Assembly: GCA_913776615.1 (NCBI GenBank)
Contig: CAJYPK010000003.1
Coordinates: 1-64,000, forward strand
Direction: 5' to 3'
DNA length: 64,000 nt
From: an uncultured Hymenobacter sp.
GTDB lineage: Bacteria > Bacteroidota > Bacteroidia > Cytophagales > Hymenobacteraceae
Numbering within the stretch: the first letter of the stretch is position 1; each line of letters begins with the position of its first letter. This document shows, piece after piece, positions 50,443 to 60,197 of this stretch. A model generated the notes under the pieces. That model was not told the DNA's origin. It saw only the letters and a program-made list of their open reading frames with translations, and searched no databases. The position numbers and the translations under genes were made by a program.

Positions 50443-51627
50443 ATGCGCGCTCTTCTGTTGATTACTTCGCTGGTAGTTGCCTTTGAATTGACCGCTGGCC
50501 AAGGCGTGCGCGCGCAGGTGGCCCCGGCTGGGCAGCCCCAGCCCGCTGGCCCCGCACCCGTGGGCACCGACAACCACCTGCGCACGCCCCTGGATGCGGC
50601 CGTGCACCAAGCCGCGGGCCGCTACATGCAGCAGCCGGCCGCCGTGGGCTTGTCCATCGCCCTGTACAAAGGTGGCAAGCAGTACTTCTACAACTACGGG
50701 GAGGTGGCAAAAGGGACCGGCCGCCGGCCTACCGCCACCACCCACTACAACATGGGCTCGGTGGCCAAAACCTTCGTGGGCACCCTGCTGGCCCAGGCCG
50801 TGCTCGAACAGAAGGTGCAGCTTACCGACGACATCCGCCGCTACCTGCCCGGCCAGTATCCCAACCTGGAGTTTGCGGGTCACCCCGTGCGGCTCGTAGA
50901 CCTGGCCAACCACACTGCCGGCCTGCCGGGCACGTCGCACGCGTACCCCAAGGCGCTGGGCGATAGCCTGCGCGCCCTGCCCCAAGCTACCCGCATGGCC
51001 TACTACAACCGCTACTCAGCCGATAGCCTGCTGGCCGACCTGCACCAGTTGCGCCCCAGTGCCCAGCCCGGTACCACCTACCGCTACAACAACCTCGGCC
51101 CGCTCATTTTGCAGCTGCTGCTCGAGCGCGTGTACCAGCAGCCCTACGAAGTCCTCGTGACCCGCTACGTGCGGCAGCACTTCGGCATGCGCGATACCAA
51201 GCGCGTGCTCTCGGCCGCTGAGCAGCAGCACTATGCCACCGGCTACGACGACCAGCGGCAGCCGCAAGCCTACGTGCGCTACACCGGCTACTGGGGCGGC
51301 ACCACGCTCACCTCGACCCCCGCCGACCTGCTACGCTACGCCGCCGCCAACCTGGCCGAGCGCGACCCCGCCGTGCGCCTGGCCCACCAGCCCACCACGA
51401 CGCTGCCCGAAGGCTACGCCGTGGGCCTGGCGTGGCGCCTCGCTCCCGAGGCTAGCGGCCAGCGGAGCATTTACCACAGCGGACGCTTTCCGGGCCACCA
51501 TACCTGGCTGGCCTGCTACCCCGGCCAGGATGCGGCCGTGGTGGTGCTCGTGAACGACAACATCAGCCAGGAGCGGGTAACGGAATTGGGCGAGCAGCTG
51601 CGGCAGGCGCTGGTAGCCGTGCGGTAG
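50443..51627 (+). CDS. Exported serine beta-lactamase-fold hydrolase
   Basis: The 394-residue protein starts with a signal peptide (LLLITSLVVAFELTAGQGVR) and has the class C/DD-peptidase-like active site: SxxK as SVAK in YNMGSVAKTFVG, YxN as YNN in TTYRYNNLGPLI, and HSG in the place of KTG (YHSGRFPGHH). It belongs to the beta-lactamase-related serine hydrolases (Pfam PF00144 group), whose members include esterases, D-aminopeptidases and drug hydrolases. It lies between the HlyD gene (47 bases) and the TolC gene (27 bases), all on one strand, so it is probably coexpressed with the pump. The substrate is unknown. Confidence 0.9.
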   Translation: MRALLLITSLVVAFELTAGQGVRAQVAPAGQPQPAGPAPVGTDNHLRTPLDAAVHQAAGRYMQQPAAVGLSIALYKGGKQYFYNYGEVAKGTGRRPTATTHYNMGSVAKTFVGTLLAQAVLEQKVQLTDDIRRYLPGQYPNLEFAGHPVRLVDLANHTAGLPGTSHAYPKALGDSLRALPQATRMAYYNRYSADSLLADLHQLRPSAQPGTTYRYNNLGPLILQLLLERVYQQPYEVLVTRYVRQHFGMRDTKRVLSAAEQQHYATGYDDQRQPQAYVRYTGYWGGTTLTSTPADLLRYAAANLAERDPAVRLAHQPTTTLPEGYAVGLAWRLAPEASGQRSIYHSGRFPGHHTWLACYPGQDAAVVVLVNDNISQERVTELGEQLRQALVAVR

Positions 51628-51654
51628 GTGAGGGATATTTATAAGTTGCTTGCT

Positions 51655-53127
51655 ATGAAAATTTTATATGCTTTACTGCTGGTTGTCGCCGGGCTGGGCA
51701 GGGTAGATCGTGCCGCCGGCCAGGTGCTCAGCCTGCCCGCCCTCATCGCCCAAACCCAGGCCACGGCGGCCCCGGCCCTGCAAGCCCGGGCGGCCCGCGA
51801 AGGCGGCTACTGGGCCTACCGCGCCTACCAGGCCAGCTACCGCCCGCAGCTGGGGTTGGCCGGCACGGTACCCAATTTCAACCGGGCCATCATCCCGGTG
51901 GTGCAGCCCGACGGCACCACCGAATTTCAGAGCGTGCGCTACAATAATTCCCTGCTGGCCCTCAACCTGACGCAGAACATCGGCCTCACCGGCGGGCAGG
52001 TAGTTATTGGCTCGCAGGTGCAGCGCTTCGACGACTTTGCCCGCCGCGAGAAGCGGTACAACAACCAGCCCTTTACCCTGGGCCTCACCCAGCCACTGGG
52101 CTATTTCAACCCCCTGCGCTGGGACCGCCGCATCGCGCCGCTGCTCTACCAGGAAAGCCAGCGCCAATACCTCGAAGCCCGCGAGACTATCGCCCAGCGC
52201 GTGACGGAGCTGTTTTTCGACGTGCTTTTGCAGCAGGTGGCCGCCACCGTGGCTGGCCAGAACGCCCAGGCCACCGCCGAGCTGCTGCGCGTGGGCCGCG
52301 AGAAATACGCCCTCGGCCGCCTTTCCCAAAGCGACCTGCTCCAGCTGGAGCTCAACCTGCTCGATGCTCGCCAAGCCCAGACCCAGGCCCGCCTCGACGC
52401 CGAAACGGCCGCCGTAAGCCTGCGCACCTACTGCGCCCTGCCCGCCGAAACGGCTGCCGCGGCCGAAACGGGCCTGCCCCCGCTGGCCGTGCCCGCCGCC
52501 GCCCCGGCCCTGACCGTGGTACCCGCCGAGGCGCTGGCCCAGGCCCGCCAGCACCGTGCCGCGCCGCTGGCCTTCGCCCGGCGGGAGCTGCAAGCCGCCC
52601 GCGACGTGGCCCTGGCCCGGGGGAGTACCGGCTTTCTGGCGACCCTCACCGCCAACCTCGGCTACGTCAACCAGGCGCCCGGCCTGCGCGAAAGCTACCT
52701 CGCCCTGCAAAACCAGCAGCAGGTGGCCCTGGGCTTCGCGCTGCCGCTCGTGGACTGGGGCCGCCGCCGCGCCACCATCCGCACCGCCGAGCTGGCCCGC
52801 GACCAGGCTGCCGCCGCCGTAACCCAGGACGAGCGGGCCTTCGAGCAAACCGTGCTCACGCAGGCGGCCCAGGTGCCGGCCCTGGCCGGGCAGGCCCGCC
52901 TGGCCGCCCGCGCCGATACCCTGGCCCAGCGCCGCTACGCCATCACCCGCGCTACTTATGAGGCGGGCCGCCTTTCCCTCACCGACCTTACCCTGGCCTC
53001 GGCCGCTAAGGACCTGGCCCGGCGCAACTATATCCTGGCCCTGCGCGCTGGCTGGGTGGCCTACTACCGCCTGCGCGGACTGACTTTATTTGATTTCGAA
53101 GCCGGCCAGGCACTGGCGGCAGAGTAG
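51655..53127 (+). CDS. TolC-family outer-membrane factor
   Basis: The 490-residue outer-membrane efflux channel has a signal peptide (MKILYALLLVVAGLGRVDRA). Two OEP repeats then follow with long amphipathic helices, including AETIAQRVTELFFDVLLQQV, YALGRLSQSDLLQLELNLLD, and, in the second repeat, YEAGRLSLTDLTLASAAKDL. The conserved x-GRLS-x-x-DL pairs are typical. ATG at 51655 is chosen since it opens the signal peptide. It completes the trans-envelope path with the HlyD protein and the ABC genes that follow after a 154-base gap. Confidence 0.95.
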   Translation: MKILYALLLVVAGLGRVDRAAGQVLSLPALIAQTQATAAPALQARAAREGGYWAYRAYQASYRPQLGLAGTVPNFNRAIIPVVQPDGTTEFQSVRYNNSLLALNLTQNIGLTGGQVVIGSQVQRFDDFARREKRYNNQPFTLGLTQPLGYFNPLRWDRRIAPLLYQESQRQYLEARETIAQRVTELFFDVLLQQVAATVAGQNAQATAELLRVGREKYALGRLSQSDLLQLELNLLDARQAQTQARLDAETAAVSLRTYCALPAETAAAAETGLPPLAVPAAAPALTVVPAEALAQARQHRAAPLAFARRELQAARDVALARGSTGFLATLTANLGYVNQAPGLRESYLALQNQQQVALGFALPLVDWGRRRATIRTAELARDQAAAAVTQDERAFEQTVLTQAAQVPALAGQARLAARADTLAQRRYAITRATYEAGRLSLTDLTLASAAKDLARRNYILALRAGWVAYYRLRGLTLFDFEAGQALAAE

Positions 53128-53228
53128 GAAGGGTAGGAGGGTGAGCGGGTAGGAGTTTCAGAAGTTTTGAGACCTGCTCCAATAGACCCGCGCCATCGCT
53201 GAACTAAGCCCAGCCTTTCAAGTCATTT

Positions 53229-53256
53229 GTCATTGCGAGCAGAGCAAAGCAATGAC
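53229..53256. repeat. Short GTCATTGCGAGC palindrome upstream of the ABC ATPase gene
   Basis: GTCATTGC and GCAATGAC enclose 12 bases. It looks like an internally deleted form of the element at 39629-39734. One ATG in it (53252) is in frame with the ATPase gene but is judged to be repeat-derived. Confidence 0.85.
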
Positions 53257-53281
53257 AACCACCGCTAAACATTTCATTCTT

Positions 53282-53977
<696 letters not shown>

Positions 53978-53980
53978 AAA

Positions 53981-54106
53981 ATTATGAATTATGAATTAGA
54001 AATTATGAATTGCCCTAGTAATTTAATTCATTAGCCGGGCTAATTTCTAATTCAAAAGCTACTTCGAAGAGCCAACTCATAATTCATAATTTCTAATTCA
54101 TAATTT
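53981..54106. repeat. ATGAATT heptad element between ATPase and permease genes
   Basis: Arms of ATGAATT and AGAAATT units (53981-54012 and 54073-54106, inverted) form a hairpin of 126 bases within the operon. Confidence 0.92.
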
Positions 54107-54115
54107 AAAAGAACC

Positions 54116-55363
54116 GTGTTCTTAAGCTACCTCAAACTCGCCTGGCGCGGCTGGCAGCGGCGCAAGTTTTTTACCGGTATCAGCCTGTTTGGCATTAGCT
54201 TTACCCTGATGATGCTGGTGGTGGTGTACGCCATGTTTGACCACGCCGTGGGGGCGCGGGCCCCGGAGCGGCGCACCGACCGGCTGCTGTTCGTCAACCG
54301 GATGATCTTGTCGGGGCCGGGCACGCAGAGCAGCTCGGCGCTGGGGTATGACTTCCTGCGCCGCCACGTGTGTACGTTGCGCACCCCGCAAACCGTGGCG
54401 TTGAGTGAAGCTTACACTATCGATGTAGCGCTGTACGTGGGCCAGCAGGTAGTGAAGGCCAACCGCCGCTACACCGACGCCGCCCTGTGGCAAGTGCTCG
54501 ATTTCGACTTCGTGGCCGGGCGGCCCTACAACGCGGCCGAGGTGCGCGACGCGGCCCACGTCATCGTGCTCAATGCCACCGTGGCCCGGCGCTGCTTTGG
54601 CTCGGAGGCGGCCGCCGTGGGCCAGGCCGTGCAGCTCAATGGCCAGCCCTACCGGGTGCTGGGCGTGGTGGCCGACGTGCCCGCCGCCCGCGAGCTTTCC
54701 TACGCCGAGTGCTGGCTGCCCGTGACTACCACCGCCGACGACCTGCGCCGCCCCGACTACCTGGGCGAGTACCAGGCCATCGTGCTGGCCCGCGACGCCG
54801 CCGACGTGCCCGCCATCCAGGCCGAGTACCAGCGGGTGCTGGCTGGCCTGCCGATGCCCGAAAAGGAATACAAGGAAATTCGCTCCTATGCCCGCACCCT
54901 GCTGGCCCACTACATGGCCGACCATAGCAACCACGCCGGGCAAGACGGCGACGCCGCTGCCTTCTGGCGGCAGTGGCTGGGGCTGGGCCTGCTCTTTATG
55001 CTGCTGCCCGCCCTCAACCTGGTCAATATCAACGTGAGCCGCACGCTGGAGCGCAGCGCCGAGATTGGCGTGCGCAAGGCCTTTGGGGCCACGGCCGGGC
55101 GGCTGGCGGGGCAGTTTCTGGTCGAAAACCTGCTCCTGACCCTGCTGGGCGGGTTGTTGGGGCTGGCTCTGGCGGCGGTCGTGCTGCACCTGCTCAACGG
55201 TAGCCACCTGATTCCCTACGCCCAACTGACGTTCAGCGGGCGCGTGTTTTTCCTGGGCCTGGGGCTGGCCCTGGTATTCGGCCTGCTCTCGGGAGCCTAC
55301 CCAGCCTACAAAATGTCGAAGCTGCCCGCCATCAAGGCCCTCAAGGGCGAGCTGGGCCGCTAG
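54116..55363 (+). CDS. MacB/FtsX-family ABC permease
   Basis: The 415-residue permease has one N-terminal helix (FFTGISLFGISFTLMMLVVV, near 20-40), a periplasmic MacB-PCD-like domain with RYTDAALWQVLDFDFVAGRP and GQAVQLNGQPYRVLGVVADV, and three C-terminal helices typical of the FtsX fold near 285-305, 335-357 and 375-400. Before them is SRTLERSAEIGVRKAFGATA, the characteristic ERxxEIGVRKAxGA motif. The start is GTG, directly behind the repeat element. It probably pairs with the second FtsX protein to form a heterodimer, driven by the ATPase, for drug or lipid export. Confidence 0.94.
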   Translation: MFLSYLKLAWRGWQRRKFFTGISLFGISFTLMMLVVVYAMFDHAVGARAPERRTDRLLFVNRMILSGPGTQSSSALGYDFLRRHVCTLRTPQTVALSEAYTIDVALYVGQQVVKANRRYTDAALWQVLDFDFVAGRPYNAAEVRDAAHVIVLNATVARRCFGSEAAAVGQAVQLNGQPYRVLGVVADVPAARELSYAECWLPVTTTADDLRRPDYLGEYQAIVLARDAADVPAIQAEYQRVLAGLPMPEKEYKEIRSYARTLLAHYMADHSNHAGQDGDAAAFWRQWLGLGLLFMLLPALNLVNINVSRTLERSAEIGVRKAFGATAGRLAGQFLVENLLLTLLGGLLGLALAAVVLHLLNGSHLIPYAQLTFSGRVFFLGLGLALVFGLLSGAYPAYKMSKLPAIKALKGELGR

Positions 55364-55383
55364 CGAGTAGCCTCCTCCCGGCA

Positions 55384-55412
55384 CTACTCACCACTCACTA
55401 TTCACTACTCAC
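55384..55412. repeat. CACTACTCACCACT short tandem array
   Basis: A 29-base array of CACTACT/CACCACT/CACTATT heptads lies between the two permease genes. Confidence 0.85.
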
Positions 55413-55416
55413 CGAT

Positions 55417-56616
55417 ATGATCCGCCACCTGTTTACCCTGATGTGGAACCGCCGCCGGGCCAATGCCTTGCTCATCGTAGAAATTTTGCTGGCCTTCGTA
55501 GTGCTGTTTGCGGTGGGGACCATCGGGGTAGACCTCTGGGCCAACTATCGCCAGCCGCTGGGCTTCGAATACAAGCAGGCGTGGCAGGCGAACATCGCGT
55601 TTGGCAGCCAGCCCCGGGCTGAGCGCTTCGCTACGTTGCAGCAGGTGCTGGCCCGGCTGCGCGGGCTACCCGGCGTGCAGGGCGTAGCCGTGTCGGCAGC
55701 CAATACGCCGTTCTCGTTCAACGACAGCCAGTCGTCGGTCGACGAAACCGATGCCAAAGGCAAGGTGGTGCGCAGCGCCAATACGGTCAACATCTTCAAC
55801 GTCGGCCCCGAGCTGCGCGAGGTGCTGAACTTACAAGTCACGGCTGGCCGCTGGTTCGAGTCCGGCGACGTAACGCCCGGAGTTCACGGCCCCATTGTAA
55901 TCGACGAGCGGCTGCGGGAAGTATTCTTCCCCAGCAGTGCGCAGGCCATCGGCAAGCTGCTGAGCCTGGACAAGAAGCAGTGGCGCGTAGTGGGCGTGGT
56001 ACAAGCCTACCGGGCCGATGGCGAGCTGCAAACGCCCGTGCCCGCCCTGATGCAGCCGGTATTCGCCGCCGACACGGCCTTCCTGCCCGATGCCCTACTG
56101 CTGCGGGTAGCTCCCGGCAGCGGGGCCGCCCTCGAAAAGCGCCTTACCGACGAAATCCGCCGCATCGGCCCGACCTGGTCGGCCACGGTGCGCACCCTGC
56201 CCGCCATGCACGCCAGCCAGGTGCGGACATTGTTAACCAAGCCCGTGCTGCTGGGGCTGATGAGCATTTTCTTGCTCCTAAACGTGGCCCTGGGCCTCTT
56301 CGGGGTGCTCTGGCTCAACATCAACCAGCGCCGGGCCGAGCTGGGCGTGCGCCGGGCCCTGGGCGCGCCGGCCGGGGCCATCAGCCGGCAGGTGGTGGGC
56401 GAAATTCTGGTGCTCACCACTTTCGGCCTGGGCCTGGGGCTGTTGGTGGCGGTGCAGTTTCCGCTGCTCGGGGCTTTTGAGATAAAAGCCGGCGTGTACC
56501 TCACCGCGATGGCCCTGGCGGCGGTGGGGCTGTACGTACTGGCGGCAGTGTGCGCCTTTTATCCGGGCCAGCTGGCGGCGGGCATTCGGCCGGCGGTGGC
56601 CTTGCGCGAGGAGTAG
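55417..56616 (+). CDS. MacB/FtsX-family ABC permease, second copy
   Basis: The 399-residue permease has a first helix (ANALLIVEILLAFVVLFAVG, near 14-34), a periplasmic domain with LEVLNLQVTAGRWFESGDVT-type strands (REVLNLQVTAGRWF), and three C-terminal helices, the first at 278-300. The motif INQRRAELGVRRALGAPAGA is the usual ExxELGxRRAxGA box. It differs from the previous permease throughout, so the two probably arose by an old duplication and act as a heterodimer. It closes the efflux operon, followed by an inverted repeat (56662-56753). Confidence 0.94.
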   Translation: MIRHLFTLMWNRRRANALLIVEILLAFVVLFAVGTIGVDLWANYRQPLGFEYKQAWQANIAFGSQPRAERFATLQQVLARLRGLPGVQGVAVSAANTPFSFNDSQSSVDETDAKGKVVRSANTVNIFNVGPELREVLNLQVTAGRWFESGDVTPGVHGPIVIDERLREVFFPSSAQAIGKLLSLDKKQWRVVGVVQAYRADGELQTPVPALMQPVFAADTAFLPDALLLRVAPGSGAALEKRLTDEIRRIGPTWSATVRTLPAMHASQVRTLLTKPVLLGLMSIFLLLNVALGLFGVLWLNINQRRAELGVRRALGAPAGAISRQVVGEILVLTTFGLGLGLLVAVQFPLLGAFEIKAGVYLTAMALAAVGLYVLAAVCAFYPGQLAAGIRPAVALREE

Positions 56617-56661
56617 GCTAGGGGCTCAATATATCACCCGCCGTAGTGCTTAGGTACAGCG

Positions 56662-56753
56662 TACTGCTTGTAACACCAAGCTCCAGCTTGGTGAGGCGGC
56701 CGGGTGTACTCGCCGAGCAAATCACCAAGCTGGAGCTTGGTGTTACAAGCAGT
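56662..56753. repeat. TAACACCAAGCTCC inverted repeat, second copy
   Basis: ACTGCTTGTAACACCAAGCT and its reverse complement lie around a 33-base centre. It is the same family as at 20561-20645, with extended arms (ACTGCTTG). Here it lies after the last permease gene. Confidence 0.95.
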
Positions 56754-56798
56754 GCACTTGCGCAGTGGGCTAGAGTTGGACATTCTTCGCTTATCTGT

Positions 56799-58193
56799 AT
56801 GAAAAGCTCTTTTCTATGGGGCGCGCTCGCGGTATTCGCCACGGCCTGTGCAGCGCCCCAGTCGCTAACTACCGGCTGGCAGAGCCGCCAGGCGCCCGAT
56901 TCGTGGGTGGCTTCCTTCGACCAGTTTACGGGCCGGGAGCAGCTGCGCTTCCCGCGGCAGGACGAGCACTTGCTGTACCTGAGCCACCAGCTCACCGTCT
57001 CAGCCGGGCGGCTGCAAGTTCGGGTGGCTGACCAAGCGTTGCCCGCCACTCCCGGCGCAGTGGTGCACACCAAGCTGCCGCTGGCCCAGCCGACCCGCGT
57101 GGCAGTGGTAGGTCGGCAGGCCCAGGGTGCTTTTAAGCTGCGTTACCCGGTGTGCCGACAGCCGCAGATTCAAGTCGCTTTCAACCCCAACTTAGAGCTG
57201 CTGAGCTTCTGCAACCTGCTGCTGCAATACGACGACCTAGTCGCTATTCCCGATTCGCAATCGGTGAGTATTGCCGGCCGGCGCACCAAAATCAGAGACC
57301 TGTACGCCCTGAACCTGAAGCTGGCCGCCCCCTACAAAGCCTTTGCCGCCTCGCCCCACTTGGCCGTTATCAAGTCATATTTCGACCGCAGCTTTTACTT
57401 GCACTACGCCAATTTCGTGCTCGGTCTGCCCGATTTTCCGCGGGCCAGCGTGTCGCCCGATAAATCGCCCGGCCCGCCGTTTGCAGCGGCCGCCGAAGCC
57501 CAGCGGTTTGTCGAGGCCTGCAACGCCTTCTACCGGGAAATTGGCTTCGATGCCTTTTTGCGCCAGCGCCAGCCCTACTACGCGGCCATGCTGACGGAAG
57601 TCAACGACAACCTGCCGCCGCCGGCTTTTCTCACCGAAATAGAACACTTCTACGGCCAGCCCTCGGCTACCTACCGGCTGTATCCGAGCCTGACTATGCT
57701 CTTCAGCACGGGCTTTGCCGTGGGCGGCGACCACGTGATCGGCAATGTTTTCGGCAGCTTTACGCCGCCGGCCAGCGTCAGCGACGAGGCTGCCCTACGC
57801 CTGGGCTTTGCCGACCGCCAGGCCCTGCGCACCGTGTGCGTGCACGAGTTCGGCCACTCGTTCGTCAACCCGGTAATCGACCAGGTCGGGGCGTCGGTGC
57901 TCACGGCCACGGCTCCCCGCTTCGAGCCCATCCGGGAGCAGATGACGGCTCAGGGCTACAACGACTGGAAAATCTGTTTGTACGAGCACTTCACCCGCGC
58001 CGGCGAGGTGCTGACGGCCCGCCTCCTGGGCGACAACACGAAGGCCCGGGAGCTGCTGGCGGAAAACGTGCAGCAGCGCCACTTCCGCTACCTGCCCCAG
58101 ATGGTGGAGCAGTTGCAATACTGGTACGACCACGAATACCTCGACAAGTCTTACCCGCAGAAGGTGCAGGAAATTATCGCCGGCCTGCGGTAG
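56799..58193 (+). CDS. Predicted exported zinc metallopeptidase (DUF4932-like)
   Basis: The 464-residue protein opens with a lipoprotein-like signal (MKSSFLWGALAVFATACAAP, Cys near 17). The C-terminal half contains VCVHEFGHSFVNPVIDQVGA, an HExGH motif expected to bind zinc, with a further downstream glutamate region (LYEHFTRAGEVLTARLLGDN). This arrangement recalls DUF4932, a family of unknown role in Bacteroidota; the identification is from memory and tentative. Start ATG at 56799 is chosen because it directly precedes the signal. It follows the efflux operon, but a repeat separates it. Confidence 0.75.
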   Translation: MKSSFLWGALAVFATACAAPQSLTTGWQSRQAPDSWVASFDQFTGREQLRFPRQDEHLLYLSHQLTVSAGRLQVRVADQALPATPGAVVHTKLPLAQPTRVAVVGRQAQGAFKLRYPVCRQPQIQVAFNPNLELLSFCNLLLQYDDLVAIPDSQSVSIAGRRTKIRDLYALNLKLAAPYKAFAASPHLAVIKSYFDRSFYLHYANFVLGLPDFPRASVSPDKSPGPPFAAAAEAQRFVEACNAFYREIGFDAFLRQRQPYYAAMLTEVNDNLPPPAFLTEIEHFYGQPSATYRLYPSLTMLFSTGFAVGGDHVIGNVFGSFTPPASVSDEAALRLGFADRQALRTVCVHEFGHSFVNPVIDQVGASVLTATAPRFEPIREQMTAQGYNDWKICLYEHFTRAGEVLTARLLGDNTKARELLAENVQQRHFRYLPQMVEQLQYWYDHEYLDKSYPQKVQEIIAGLR

Positions 58194-58442
58194 CGAGTCG
58201 CCTTGCCGCCAGCGCCCGGGCGAGGCCCCAAAAGTCGCGTTGGTGTAAGCCTACTGCCAGTTGGGATAATATTCTTGGGGCTGGTGGCAACGGCTGTCAC
58301 CTTTGCCGCATCTACCCGGGCAGCCAACCGCTTACCGCCGCGCCTGAAATTTTTTGCAACCCCTGTAACGAACGCGTTCCCGGCCCGGTACCCTCGGCAA
58401 AACCACCAAAATTCGACTTTTCACCCCCTCCCTTTCTGCGTT

Positions 58443-59144
58443 ATGAAAAATCTGCTGCTTCCCGCCCTGCTGTCGCTGGCCGCCCTCGCCACTGCCCACG
58501 CCCAAAGCGCCCAGACGCGCACCGTGCCCGCCTTCCACGCCATCAACGTGGGTACCGGCATCGACCTTAGCCTCACCGCCGGTAGTAGCCAGCGCGTGGA
58601 AGTGAGCGCCGCTACCAACGAGTACCGCGACCGCATCGAAACCACCGTGAAAGACGGCGTGCTCACGCTGCGCTATAAAAATCCCGAAGACCGCTTCGGC
58701 CGCAACGACCGCACCAACAAGCACCTGCGGGTGGCCGTCACGGCCGACCAGCTCACGGCCCTCACGGCGGGTAGCGGCTCGTCGGTGCACACCTCGGGAG
58801 ATTTTGACGCCGACAATTTCCAGCTCGATGTATCGTCGGGGGCCAGCGTGGAGGCCGCCCTGGCTACCACCACGCTTACCGTGCGCCAGAGCAGTGGTAG
58901 CTCGGCTAGCCTCAGCGGCCGGGCCACCAGCCTCGACGTGCAAAGCAGCAGCGGCGCCAGCTTCGAGGCTCCCAGGCTCCAGGCCGACCACTGCCGCGCC
59001 GAGGCCAGCAGCGGCAGCTCCATCGTGGTAGCCGTGAAAGACGACCTCGTAGCCCAGGCCAGCAGCGGCGGCAGCATCAGCTACAAGGGCTCGCCGCAGC
59101 TCACCAAGCGCACCAGCAGCGGCGGCAGCGTGAGCAGAGATTAG
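58443..59144 (+). CDS. GIN-domain secreted protein, first copy
   Basis: A 233-residue protein with a signal peptide (MKNLLLPALLSLAALATAHA). The mature part is a head GIN domain (DUF2807): FHAINVGTGIDLSLTAGSSQ begins it, followed by repetitive beta-strand blocks of about 20-22 residues rich in Ser and Gly (VSSGASVEAALATTTLTVRQ, SSSGASFEAPRLQADHCRAE, SSGGSISYKGSPQLTKRTSS). Such domains form right-handed beta-helices on the cell surface or in the periplasm. Function unknown. A related copy follows 324 bases later. Confidence 0.92.
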   Translation: MKNLLLPALLSLAALATAHAQSAQTRTVPAFHAINVGTGIDLSLTAGSSQRVEVSAATNEYRDRIETTVKDGVLTLRYKNPEDRFGRNDRTNKHLRVAVTADQLTALTAGSGSSVHTSGDFDADNFQLDVSSGASVEAALATTTLTVRQSSGSSASLSGRATSLDVQSSSGASFEAPRLQADHCRAEASSGSSIVVAVKDDLVAQASSGGSISYKGSPQLTKRTSSGGSVSRD

Positions 59145-59468
59145 GTGATGAGGTGATGGGGGTAGGAGGGTAGGGGGAGTTGTTCAAGGTTTGTCAATAA
59201 GGTAGTTTTAACGGCCTGGCAAACACCCCGTACTGTCAGGCTGAGCTGGCGAAGCATCTTGTCAGGTTTGAACGGCCTGCGCATAACGTGAGCAGATGCT
59301 TCGCCAGCCCAGCCTGACAAGCATCTTACAAGAGGACTCGACGCAACTTCACCAATCAACTCCTGCCCCCACACCCTCCCACCCCCTTACCCTAAACAAC
59401 CGCCGCCTCCCTAGCGTTAGCGTAGCATTTCTTTGCAGCTAACACCCCGCTGTTCCTTTCCTGAGAAT
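59145..59468. other. Gap between the two GIN genes with an inverted repeat
   Basis: The main feature is the GTCAGGCTGAG inverted repeat at 59235-59318, copy 4 of the GTCATGCTGAG family. The 3' part has short C-rich runs and no reading frame of interest. Confidence 0.75.
59235..59318. repeat. GTCAGGCTGAG inverted repeat, copy 4 of the GTCATGCTGAG family
   Basis: GTCAGGCTGAGCTGGCGAAG returns inverted at about 59293-59318. Base changes in both arms (CAGGCTG/CAGCCTG) keep the stem paired, which suggests selection on the hairpin. Confidence 0.88.
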
Positions 59469-60197
59469 ATGAAAAACTACCTACTGCCCGCGCTGTTGTG
59501 GCTGCTGGCCCTGGCTCCCGCCCTGGCCCAATCCGAAACCGCCGTCGCCAACACCCCGGAAATACGCAACGTCGAGAAGTTTCGCGGCATCAACGTGGGG
59601 ACCGGTATCGAACTGGTACTCACCGGCGGCCGGCCCCAGCAAGTGGAGGTGAGCGCGACCACCCTCGACCAGCGCGATCACATCCTGACTAAAGTGGTTG
59701 ACGGCGTGCTCAATGTGCACTACGACAACCCCGATGAGCGCGCCGGAAACTCCAAGAAAGACCGCCAATTGCGTAAGCTGCACGTGGCCGTTACGGCCGA
59801 CCAGCTCATGAGCCTGGCCGCCAGCAGCGGCGCGGCTATCACGGCCAGCGGTCCCTTCAACACCGCTGATTTCCAGATTAACCTCTCGTCGGGCTCGGCT
59901 CTGCGGGCCGACATCAACGCGAGCGTGCTCATCGTGCGCCAAAACGGGGGCAGCGCCATCGACCTCACCGGGCAGGCGCCGCGTTGCGACATCAACCTTA
60001 CCGCCGGCTCGGTTTTCAACGGTGACAAGCTGCTCACCAACCGCGCCCAGATCGAAGCCAGCAGCGGCAGCATCGCCAAGCTGGCCGTGAAGGAAGTGCT
60101 GCTGGCCGAGGCCAGCGGGGGTTCCAATATCAAATATTACGGCTCGCCCGAGGTGACCAAGAATGCCACCGGCGGCTCGACCATCAGCGGTCGCTAG
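59469..60197 (+). CDS. GIN-domain secreted protein, second copy
   Basis: The 242-residue paralogue of the protein at 58443: a signal peptide (MKNYLLPALLWLLALAPALA), then KFRGINVGTGIELVLTGGRP and similar strand blocks (QINLSSGSALRADINASVLI, SGSIAKLAVKEVLLAEASGG, SNIKYYGSPEVTKNATGGST). Both share the INVGTGI start and the KYYGSPEVTK/SYKGSPQLTK end. The two genes therefore come from a tandem duplication, with moderate divergence. Confidence 0.92.
   Translation: MKNYLLPALLWLLALAPALAQSETAVANTPEIRNVEKFRGINVGTGIELVLTGGRPQQVEVSATTLDQRDHILTKVVDGVLNVHYDNPDERAGNSKKDRQLRKLHVAVTADQLMSLAASSGAAITASGPFNTADFQINLSSGSALRADINASVLIVRQNGGSAIDLTGQAPRCDINLTAGSVFNGDKLLTNRAQIEASSGSIAKLAVKEVLLAEASGGSNIKYYGSPEVTKNATGGSTISGR

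Noticed and set aside
56646..56798. An extended N-terminus for the metallopeptidase-like protein
   Set aside because: The extension reads through the TAACACCAAGCTCC repeat, and the lipoprotein signal begins at the later ATG.
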